Shown one piece after another: positions 41,902 through 49,147 of a stretch of DNA of 64,000 nt. Below the pieces are notes generated by a model. It was not told the origin of the DNA, searched no databases, and saw nothing but the letters and a program-made list of their open reading frames with translations. The translations under genes were made by a program, and so were the position numbers. The stretch lies in the NCBI RefSeq assembly GCF_006569185.2, contig NZ_VIGC02000032.1, positions 1-64,000 of the forward strand. Reading direction: 5' to 3'. Numbering within the stretch: the stretch's first letter is position 1; every line of letters begins with the position of its first letter. Origin of the DNA: Litorilinea aerophila. Its GTDB lineage: Bacteria > Chloroflexota > Anaerolineae > Caldilineales > Caldilineaceae.

Positions 41902-43401
41902 TTGAACGATATCGGATTCGGTTCTCTGGGCTCCATCCTGCCCGAGATCATCCTGCTGATCGGCGGCCTGCTGATCCTGCTGTTGGACATGGCCCAACAG
42001 GATACCCGCGACTCCGGGCGGGGCTACATGGCCATTTCCATCATCTTCCTGGTCGGTGCGCTGGTGGGGGTGCTCCTGGAGCGCAACGCGGAGCCCCAGA
42101 CCGCCCTGGCCATGGTGGAAATCGATCCCTTTGCCATGTTCCTCAAAATTACCATCCTCACGGCCATGACCCTGGTGGCGGTGGCGGGCGGCAGTTACAT
42201 GAACAAGCGGGCCCTAGGACGAGGAGAATTTTGGTCCCTCTTCCTCTTCGTCACCCTGGCCATGAGCATGGCGGTGGGGGCCAACAACCTGCTGCTCCTC
42301 TTCCTCTCCATTGAGTTCCTCTCCATCACCAGCTACATCCTGGTGGGGTTCCTGCGGGAGGATACCCGGAGTACGGAAGCGGGTGTGAAGTATTTCCTGT
42401 ACGGTTCAGTTGCATCCTCGGTGATGCTTTACGGCATGAGCCTCCTCTATGGCGCAACAGGTTCCCTCCAGCTGGCGGAGATCGGCCAGGCCTTCCTGGA
42501 CAACCCGGACCTGGCGCCAGTGGTCATGCCGGCCACGGTGTTGGCCCTGGTGGGGCTGGGCTTCAAGGCCAGCCTGGCGCCCTTCTACCAGTGGGCGCCA
42601 GATACCTACGAAGGCGCTCCCACACCCATCACCGCCTATCTCTCCACCGCATCCAAGGCGGTGGGGCTGGCCGTCATTGCCCGCATCTTCCTGGTGGCCC
42701 TGGGCGCCTACCGGGTGGAGTGGGTCCCGGTTCTGGCCGGCCTGAGCATCCTCACCATGACCCTGGGCAACCTGGTAGCCCTGCGCCAGACCAATGTCAA
42801 GCGCATGCTGGCCTACAGCTCTGTGGCCCAGGCGGGCTACATTCTCATGGGGCTGGTCGCTGTGGTCTCCAGCGCCCAGGCTGATGTGACGGCCCTGTCC
42901 ATCAACGGCCTGAATGGCCTGCTCATCTACCTCTTCGCCTACCTGTTCACCAACGTCGGCGCCTTCATGGTGGTGCAGGCGGTGGAGGAATTTGCCGGCA
43001 GCACCGATATCCAGGCTTTCGACAACCTGGCCCGCCGGGCGCCGGGGCTGGCCTGGGCCATGTTCATCTTCTTGCTGAGCCTGACGGGCATTCCCCTGAC
43101 GGGCGGCTTTATCGGCAAGTTCTACGTCTTCGGCGCTGCCATCCAACATCAATACTTCTGGCTGGCGGCCATCGGCCTGGTCAACGCCGGTGTGGCGGCC
43201 TTCTACTACCTGAACGTGGTGCGTGCCATGTTCTTCGCCGCGGAGCCAGAGACTGCGCCGACTCCCATGCCCGTGGCCATTTCCGTGCAGATCATCCTGT
43301 TGATCTGTGTGGGAGCTACCTTGTGGATAGGCATTTATCCGCCAGACATCATCAACTGGGCCAACAATGCTTCCCAGTATCTGTTGACCATTCCTTTTTG
43401 A
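41902..43401 (+). CDS. nuoN: NADH-quinone oxidoreductase subunit N, second copy
   Basis: 499 aa. Conserved Glu in LLFLSIEFLSITSYILVGF and Lys in GLGFKASLAPFYQWAPDTYEGAPTPITAY, then NVKRMLAYSSVAQAGYILMGL. The start is TTG 41902 (MNDIGFGSLGSILPEIILL) with AGGGGG 5 bases upstream. The last gene of the membrane-arm operon; a terminator follows at 43428. Confidence 0.95.
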   Translation: MNDIGFGSLGSILPEIILLIGGLLILLLDMAQQDTRDSGRGYMAISIIFLVGALVGVLLERNAEPQTALAMVEIDPFAMFLKITILTAMTLVAVAGGSYMNKRALGRGEFWSLFLFVTLAMSMAVGANNLLLLFLSIEFLSITSYILVGFLREDTRSTEAGVKYFLYGSVASSVMLYGMSLLYGATGSLQLAEIGQAFLDNPDLAPVVMPATVLALVGLGFKASLAPFYQWAPDTYEGAPTPITAYLSTASKAVGLAVIARIFLVALGAYRVEWVPVLAGLSILTMTLGNLVALRQTNVKRMLAYSSVAQAGYILMGLVAVVSSAQADVTALSINGLNGLLIYLFAYLFTNVGAFMVVQAVEEFAGSTDIQAFDNLARRAPGLAWAMFIFLLSLTGIPLTGGFIGKFYVFGAAIQHQYFWLAAIGLVNAGVAAFYYLNVVRAMFFAAEPETAPTPMPVAISVQIILLICVGATLWIGIYPPDIINWANNASQYLLTIPF

Positions 43402-43427
43402 GCACGCTGATCCTCCCAGGCCTGTCA

Positions 43428-43469
43428 CGTCAAGGGGTGGAACTTTCTCCATCCCTTGACGTTTCTTTC
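43428..43469 (+). terminator. Rho-independent terminator of the membrane-arm nuo operon
   Basis: Stem CGTCAAGGG (43428-43436) with CCCTTGACG (43453-43461), extended by TGG/CCA pairing inside, then TTTCTTTC. It lies 27 bases after the nuoN2 stop. Confidence 0.75.
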
Positions 43470-43525
43470 AAATTGTGGGGTCACGTTTGTTGCAGATGGG
43501 CAAAGGTCCGGCCTCCTTCGCCGGG

Positions 43526-45256
43526 ATGAAGAACCTTCGTGTGAGCTGGCGCTACATCCTGGCCGCCCTCTTGCTGGTGGTGCTGATGGCCGTCAGCGGG
43601 CTGCCATCCTGGGTGTGGGCGCAGGCGTCTGCTGTGCCCACACGCAATGTGGCCATCAGCGTGGCGGTAGCACCCGGCCAGCCTAACGTGGTCCTGGCCG
43701 GGACCCTCAACGCCCCTGAGTCCGTCAACGTCTTCCGGAGCACCGACGGCGCTGTGGGCTGGGTGGGGCTCACCAACGGCCTGCGTCCCAACATCAGCGC
43801 GGCCGGGATCGCCTTCGACCCACAAAACCCCAACCTGATCCTGATCGGCGATGGCGGCTTCGGCTACATGTTTCGCAGCCAGGACGGCGGCACCACCTGG
43901 GAAGAGCTGGCCGGCTTTCGAGAACTCCTGAGCGAAAATAGCGCTGTGGGCGAACTCTACGCCGCGGTGCAGGATGGCGTCACCGTCTTCTTCGCCTGTA
44001 CCCGCTTCGATGGCGTCCTGCGCAGCCCCAACGCCGGCAACATCTGGCAAAAGCTGGACGCCGGGCTGGAAGGGGAAGCCCGGCGGGTGCGGGAGGTGGC
44101 CCTCTACGGCAACGACCTCTACGCCGGCACCCACGCCGGCCTCTACCGCCTGCGGGCCAGCGCCTCCGTGTGGGAACCGGTCCCCGGCATCCCCGCCGGC
44201 AACATCGTCTTCAGCCTGCTCACCGACGGCGACACCCTATACGCCGGAACAGGCATCGGCCTCTTCCGCAGCCCGGACGGCAACACGTGGGAACAGGTGC
44301 CCAACTTTCCCAGCACCATCGTCTACGACATGGCCAGCACCGGCCGACTTCTGGTGGCGGCCACCGAGAACGGCCTCTGGACCGGAGCGGGGGATAGCTG
44401 GCAACAGGCCACCATCAACGGAGTGCCTTACGGCGGCGTCGCCTACGCCATCGCCAACATTCCCCAGGCCCCCCGCACCCTCTACGCGGCTACGGCCACC
44501 GACTGGATCTTGCGCAGCGACGACGAAGGGGTGACCTTCTACCTGCCTGCCAACATGCCACCGCTGGATGTCCAGGCCGCGCTGGCCACCGCCACCCCCA
44601 CCTTTACGCCGTCGCCCACGCCCACGGACACCCCAACGCCCACCGCGACGGCCACGGAGACGCCCACGCCCACCCCCACCTTCACGCCGTCCCCGACCCC
44701 CACGGAGACGCCGCTGCCGACCGATACGCCCACGGCCACCGAGGCCCCTCTGGACGTGCCCCCGACCCCGTCCATCGAATCCTCTGCCCCCCTGACGGGG
44801 ACAGGCATCCTGACCATCCCGGTGCCCCTGACGGCGACCGCTCCCATCAGCATCCCCCTGCCGCTGCCTGGGGAATCGCCTGCCGCACCCGAGTCGACGC
44901 CGGCCCAGGTGGCGCCCGGTCAGGCCATTACCGAAGGGGTGACATTGCCGGAGGTCCCGCTGCCCACGCCCACCGCAGCGCCCCAGGAGGCGTCGACCGC
45001 CTCGCCCACGGCGACGGACACCCCCTCCCCGGTGCCCACTGCCACGCCCACCGCGACGGCCACGGAGACGCCCACTGTGACGCCCACGGCGACACCTACC
45101 GTGACGCCCACGGCCACGCCGACCCGGGTGCCCATCGACGTGGTGGCCACCATCTACGCCAGCCTGCCACCGGTTTTTGTCGGGGCCGGCCTGCTGCTGG
45201 CCCTGGTCGTCCTTGCCGCCGGCTTTTCCATCATCCGCGGACCCCGCGATATCTGA
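43526..45256 (+). CDS. Secreted beta-propeller protein on a Thr/Pro stalk with C-terminal membrane anchor
   Basis: About 576 aa. A signal peptide (MKNLRVSWRYILAALLLVVL to VSGLPSWVWA) begins at ATG 43526; GTG 43475 and ATG 43496 are alternative starts. Residues ~40-340 hold repeated YVTN/BNR-like blades (VFRSTDGAVGWVGLTNGL, MFRSQDGGTTWEELAGF, LYAGTHAGLYRLRASASVW, LFRSPDGNTWEQVPNF), the pattern of sialidase or photosystem-assembly type propellers. Residues ~345-540 are low-complexity Thr/Pro/Ala (TPTFTPSPTPTDTPTPTATA), then a hydrophobic helix near 547-570 and a short basic tail. No catalytic set is recognised; a glycan-binding or adhesion role is only inferred. Follows the terminator of the nuo operon. 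Confidence 0.7.
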   Translation: MKNLRVSWRYILAALLLVVLMAVSGLPSWVWAQASAVPTRNVAISVAVAPGQPNVVLAGTLNAPESVNVFRSTDGAVGWVGLTNGLRPNISAAGIAFDPQNPNLILIGDGGFGYMFRSQDGGTTWEELAGFRELLSENSAVGELYAAVQDGVTVFFACTRFDGVLRSPNAGNIWQKLDAGLEGEARRVREVALYGNDLYAGTHAGLYRLRASASVWEPVPGIPAGNIVFSLLTDGDTLYAGTGIGLFRSPDGNTWEQVPNFPSTIVYDMASTGRLLVAATENGLWTGAGDSWQQATINGVPYGGVAYAIANIPQAPRTLYAATATDWILRSDDEGVTFYLPANMPPLDVQAALATATPTFTPSPTPTDTPTPTATATETPTPTPTFTPSPTPTETPLPTDTPTATEAPLDVPPTPSIESSAPLTGTGILTIPVPLTATAPISIPLPLPGESPAAPESTPAQVAPGQAITEGVTLPEVPLPTPTAAPQEASTASPTATDTPSPVPTATPTATATETPTVTPTATPTVTPTATPTRVPIDVVATIYASLPPVFVGAGLLLALVVLAAGFSIIRGPRDI

Positions 45257-45282
45257 GCGATTTCTAACGCCGGCCCTGACGT

Positions 45283-45324
45283 TTGAAGTGGGGAGATTGA
45301 AGTGGGAAGATTGAAGTGGGGAGA
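45283..45324 (+). repeat. Three tandem 14-bp units holding the murE ribosome site
   Basis: TTGAAGTGGGGAGA, TTGAAGTGGGAAGA and TTGAAGTGGGGAGA at 45283-45296, 45297-45310 and 45311-45324. Each unit carries a GGGGAG/GGGAAG Shine-Dalgarno-like core. The last base is the A of a first possible ATG (45324); ATG 45333 has ideal spacing from the final unit. Confidence 0.85.
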
Positions 45325-45332
45325 TGCCACCC

Positions 45333-47012
45333 ATGAAGCTGGAAGCGCATCCTGAAAGTTCACCCACAGCCCAGCGGGCTACCATGACCCTGGCCCAATT
45401 GCTGGCCCATCTGCCGGACGCGCAGCTCCATGTCCCGGCGGATGCCGCCACCGTGCGCATCCAGGCGGTGACCCACGACAGCCGAGCTGTGGAACCAGGT
45501 ACCCTCTTTGTGGCTGTGCGGGGCGAAACTCTGGATGGCCATCGCTTCCTGCCCGATGCCTGCGCGCGGGGGGCCGTGGCCGGGCTGGGTACCCGTTCTC
45601 CCGCAGAGCTGCAGGCCGAAGGGGTTGACCTGCCTGCGGACTTTCCCTATGTCCAGGTAGCCAACAGCCGAGAAGCCCTGGCCACCTGCGCCGCCGTCCT
45701 CCATGACTTCCCCAGTCGTCGCCTGACGGTGATCGGCGTTACCGGCACCGACGGCAAGACCACGACCTGTACCCTGCTGGAGAGTATCCTCCGCGCGGCC
45801 ACCCGCGAGGAGGGCGATCCCGCGGGCCGGGTCGGCGTCATCACCACCGTGGCGGCCCGTATCCGGGGTCAAGAAAGCGACACCGGCCTCCACGTGACCA
45901 CGCCGGACGCGCCTGCGGTGCAGCACTACCTGGCCCAGATGGTCCAGGCTGGCTGCCGTTACGCGGTGGTGGAGAGCACCAGCCATGGGCTGGATCAGGG
46001 ACGGGTCAGCGCGGTGGACTTCGACGTGGCGGCCGTGACCAACATCACCCACGAGCATCTGGACTATCACCGGACCCGAGAGGCCTACGTCCAGGCCAAG
46101 GCCCGTCTGTTTCGTTTTCTCTACCTCTCACCGCCCAAGCCCGGGGTTCCCCGTTGCGCGGTCCTGAACGCGGATGACCCCGGCAGCTTTGCCGCGCTGC
46201 AGTCGGTCCTGGCCATGGAAGCGGAACGGCGTGGCTTTACGGTGCCGGTGCGCACCTATGGCCTGGCCGGGCAGGGTAGTGGCCACCCAGACGTGACGGC
46301 CGCGGACCTCCAGGTGGAGCCGGCCCAAACCCGTTTCCAGTTACACTGGTGGGGCGGCGCCTTTCCGGTGGAAACCCGACTCATCGGCGAATTCAACGTC
46401 TACAACATCCTCTGTGCCGCCACCGTGGCGTTGGCCCTGGAGGTGCCGGTCCCGGCCATCCAGGCCGGCATTGCCGAGCTTTCCGGCGTCACCGGGCGGA
46501 TGGAGCGCATCGATCGGGGACAACCCTTCCTGGCCATCGTGGACTTTGCTCATTCGCCCGCCAGCCTGGAGCGTGCCCTGCGGGTGCTTCGCCAGCTCCT
46601 GGAACAGCGCGCCAGCGGGGCCCCGGCTGGTCGCCTGATCGCCGTCTTCGGCAGCGCCGGCCTCCGGGATCGGGAGAAGCGACGGCTGATGGGGCAGGTG
46701 AGTGGCCGCCTGGCCGACTTCACCGTCATCACCGCGGAGGATCCCCGCACCGAGGACCTGGATGCCATCAACCGGGCCATTGCCGAAGGGGTGCGGGAGT
46801 ACGCCCCGGAGACTGCCTTTGCCATCGTGCCAGACCGGGCGGAAGCCATCCAGTTTGCCGTGGACATGGCCCGGCCTGGGGATATCGTGGCCGCCTTCGG
46901 CAAGGGGCATGAGCGCAGCATGTGTTTTGGTACCACCGAGTATCCGTGGAGTGATCAGGAGGCCATGGCCGCCGCCCTGGAACGGGCCATGGGCCGCCGC
47001 CCGGCAGGGTGA
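45333..47012 (+). CDS. murE: MurE-type UDP-N-acetylmuramyl-tripeptide synthetase
   Basis: Adds the third residue to UDP-MurNAc-L-Ala-D-Glu in peptidoglycan precursor synthesis. About 559 aa (start ATG 45333 by ribosome site; 45324 and 45384 alternatives). N-terminal Mur ligase domain (IQAVTHDSRAVEPGTLFVAV), P-loop TGTDGKTTTCTLLESIL, THEHLDYHRTREAYVQAKARLF and the C-terminal domain with DREKRRLMGQV. The amino-acid selectivity motif, DNPR in DAP-adding E. coli-type enzymes, reads EDPR here (TAEDPRTEDLDAI), so another diamine (for example ornithine or lysine) is possible but not proven. Could also be a MurE-like paralogue. No other mur gene is adjacent. Confidence 0.82.
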   Translation: MKLEAHPESSPTAQRATMTLAQLLAHLPDAQLHVPADAATVRIQAVTHDSRAVEPGTLFVAVRGETLDGHRFLPDACARGAVAGLGTRSPAELQAEGVDLPADFPYVQVANSREALATCAAVLHDFPSRRLTVIGVTGTDGKTTTCTLLESILRAATREEGDPAGRVGVITTVAARIRGQESDTGLHVTTPDAPAVQHYLAQMVQAGCRYAVVESTSHGLDQGRVSAVDFDVAAVTNITHEHLDYHRTREAYVQAKARLFRFLYLSPPKPGVPRCAVLNADDPGSFAALQSVLAMEAERRGFTVPVRTYGLAGQGSGHPDVTAADLQVEPAQTRFQLHWWGGAFPVETRLIGEFNVYNILCAATVALALEVPVPAIQAGIAELSGVTGRMERIDRGQPFLAIVDFAHSPASLERALRVLRQLLEQRASGAPAGRLIAVFGSAGLRDREKRRLMGQVSGRLADFTVITAEDPRTEDLDAINRAIAEGVREYAPETAFAIVPDRAEAIQFAVDMARPGDIVAAFGKGHERSMCFGTTEYPWSDQEAMAAALERAMGRRPAG

Positions 47013-47394
47013 CCTGGGCGCTGTCCATCCATCCGTCCGGGGGCAATCAGGATGGGCGAATCATGATTGCCCCTACATCTTCCAACGGCAAATTTGAGGA
47101 GGGATCCGAAGAGGGCGGCCCGCCGTTGACGGCTTCTCCCTCTGGGTATGGGATGGCTGGAAAGGGCTCCGTTCCCCAGGTGTAGATAGTGCTTGTGTCC
47201 TGCGGGAAGATGTTGTATGATTGACGCCAGTTGTCAAACACCTTCCTATGGCGGAGTACGTATCCCAGGCTGGATCTCACCGCAGCCAACAGAGATCGCA
47301 CTCCCGGATGCCTGATTCTCATGTCATGGTTCTCATCAGCCGTGTAACGCGGCTTTTATCATCAGCTATCAACCCACCTCAAAGGAGACTGGAC
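47013..47394. other. Intergenic region with hairpin and candidate promoter
   Basis: 382 bases without a gene. A hairpin with arms 47040-47049 (GGGGCAATCA) and 47064-47073 (TGATTGCCCC), no T-tract, is a possible end of the murE transcript. A promoter candidate TTGTGT-N17-TATGAT lies at 47193-47221, giving a ~170-base leader for the lipoprotein gene. Confidence 0.5.
47193..47221 (+). promoter_or_regulatory. Candidate promoter of the repeat lipoprotein
   Basis: -35 TTGTGT (47193-47198), 17-base spacer and -10 TATGAT (47216-47221), placed ahead of the gene and after a likely end of the murE transcript. Confidence 0.45.
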
Positions 47395-49077
47395 ATGCAG
47401 GCGAAACCAAAGATTCTTCGGATCTTAGTTGTCGCACTCATTGTCAGTCTGGTATTGGGCGCCTGCGGCGGGGGAAATACGGGTAAGACGTGGTTCAACC
47501 TACCGTCGATACCGGTACGGGTCCAGAGCAATGGTGTAGCCAGTGTCTTTGGCTTCAACATTGGCCCGGTGCTCCAGCCATCGCTGATCCAACAGTTGCA
47601 GTCGGCCAATGTCCAGAAGCTTGAAATCCGCATCGGCTACAACGGCATCCATGTCTACGCCAACGGCCGGGATCTGCCCTATATCAGCTGGGACCAGGAA
47701 TCGGTCGCAACCCTGCAGGATGTGCTGACCCGCCTGCCCAACGTACCCAATGGGGCGACGATTGCTCGAGTTTTGCCCTGGCTGCGGACCATCGGCACCG
47801 GCGTGGCCCTGAACCTGCCCCCGGCCCAGGGCGCTGCCCCGCTGGATATCCCCCGCTGGCGTGGCGAGACGACGGTTTCGCCTGAATCCCCGGCAGAGAC
47901 GACCATTGGCCCGTTCAACATCGCCAGCCTGGTCTTCGATCCCCAGGGCAACGCCATCATCGAGGGCGTCCCGGTGTCGACCCTGGAGCAGGCGTTGGGG
48001 ATGGCCCTGCCCCTCCGGCTGGATCCCAACACCCTGGGCCTGCTGCAGTCCATCGGCGCCGAGAAGGTCACCATCGCCACCCACCCCAACGGCATCAACC
48101 TGAGCCTGAACGACCGGCCGCTGCCAGGCATCGCCTACGACAGCGCTTCCCTGAACCAGCTGTTGGAGCTGGCCCCCGCCTTTGTCGCCGACCCGGCCCT
48201 GCTGGCCACCCTGCAGGATCTGGTGCCCCAGCTGCCGGGAGCCCAGATCAGCGTGGTGGTCTCCTTCACGGGCGAGGCGGTAGCCGAGACCGAGCTGGCA
48301 CCCATTTCCATTTCGGTGGAACCTGACGGCTCCCTGCGGGCCTTCGGCCTGCCTGTGGTCCCAGAACCCGTGGTGCCAGCGGATGTGATCCAGAAGCTCC
48401 AGGCCGCCAACCTCCAGCGGCTGCGGGTCCAGGTGGCCTCGGATGGCCTCTTCATTGCCGCCAACGAGCAGACCCTGCCCACCATCACCTGGACCGATGA
48501 ATCCCTCACCCGCCTGGCCGGCCTGGTGGGCCCCCTGGCGGACGTGAGTCCCGACCTGGTCACCAGCGCCCTGGACATCGTGCGGCGAACGGGCATCAGC
48601 CTGGATGTTCAGCTTCCCCTGGCCGAAGGCGCGACCCCTGTGGAGGTGCCCGCGGAAATCGACCGCACCATGGAGCCCCCGTCACTGGATGGCTTCACAC
48701 CGCCGGTACTCCATGCCAGCTTCGCCTACAGTCAGCAGCAGCTGGCCGCCATCAACCACCTCACCTCCGAGGACCTGGCCCAGGTGGGTGTAACCCTGCC
48801 CGGCCTGCCGCCAGAGCTGGCCACCGTGATGCAGACTCTGGGCGTGCGCCAGCTAGCCCTGGTGACCGACCCCGGCCAGTTGAACGTCCTGCTGGACGGC
48901 CAGCCCGCGTTGACGGTGAACTATGACGCCGCTGCCCTGCAGAAGGCCCTGGACCTGGCCGAGCCCTTCCTGACGGACACTCCCCTGGCTGATCCTGGCG
49001 TGGAGACCTTGCTGCGGGAACAGATCCTGCCCCTGGTGCCCGGCGCCGATGTCAACGTCGCCGTGAACGTGCAGTGA
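47395..49077 (+). CDS. Lipoprotein of four ~135-residue internal repeats, function unknown
   Basis: 560 aa. The start is ATG 47395 with AAGGAG 7 bases upstream. A lipobox LVLGAC ends the signal peptide, so it is predicted to be acylated and exported. Four units begin near residues 35, 171, 301 and 439. Each runs beta hairpin (SNGVASVFGFNIGPVLQP), then LQQL/LQAANL/LGVRQL (N-x-L-R-I type strand) with a hairpin (NGIHVYANGRDLPYISW), then two helices (ESVATLQDVLTRLP, LDLAEPFLTD) and PGAQISVVV-like strands. Repeat similarity is visible by eye, about one third identity. No known family recognised; an envelope or scaffold role is open. Confidence 0.8.
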   Translation: MQAKPKILRILVVALIVSLVLGACGGGNTGKTWFNLPSIPVRVQSNGVASVFGFNIGPVLQPSLIQQLQSANVQKLEIRIGYNGIHVYANGRDLPYISWDQESVATLQDVLTRLPNVPNGATIARVLPWLRTIGTGVALNLPPAQGAAPLDIPRWRGETTVSPESPAETTIGPFNIASLVFDPQGNAIIEGVPVSTLEQALGMALPLRLDPNTLGLLQSIGAEKVTIATHPNGINLSLNDRPLPGIAYDSASLNQLLELAPAFVADPALLATLQDLVPQLPGAQISVVVSFTGEAVAETELAPISISVEPDGSLRAFGLPVVPEPVVPADVIQKLQAANLQRLRVQVASDGLFIAANEQTLPTITWTDESLTRLAGLVGPLADVSPDLVTSALDIVRRTGISLDVQLPLAEGATPVEVPAEIDRTMEPPSLDGFTPPVLHASFAYSQQQLAAINHLTSEDLAQVGVTLPGLPPELATVMQTLGVRQLALVTDPGQLNVLLDGQPALTVNYDAAALQKALDLAEPFLTDTPLADPGVETLLREQILPLVPGADVNVAVNVQ

Positions 49078-49115
49078 ACGGGTACGAATCTCGCCCACTG
49101 AACATCGTAAATAAC

Positions 49116-49147
49116 AAAAGGGGCCGCCGATGTCGGCGGCCCCTTTT
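49116..49147. terminator. Bidirectional terminator between convergent genes
   Basis: Perfect 15-bp stem (49116-49130 with 49133-49147) with A-tract before and T-tract after (AAAAGGGG, CCCCTTTT), so it works on both strands. It ends the lipoprotein gene and the ligase-CHAT operon, whose stop begins at 49148. Confidence 0.9.

Noticed and set aside
44580-45140. Repetitive DNA as a mobile element or tandem array
   Set aside because: It encodes the Thr/Pro stalk of the propeller protein; repetition is due to low-complexity protein coding.
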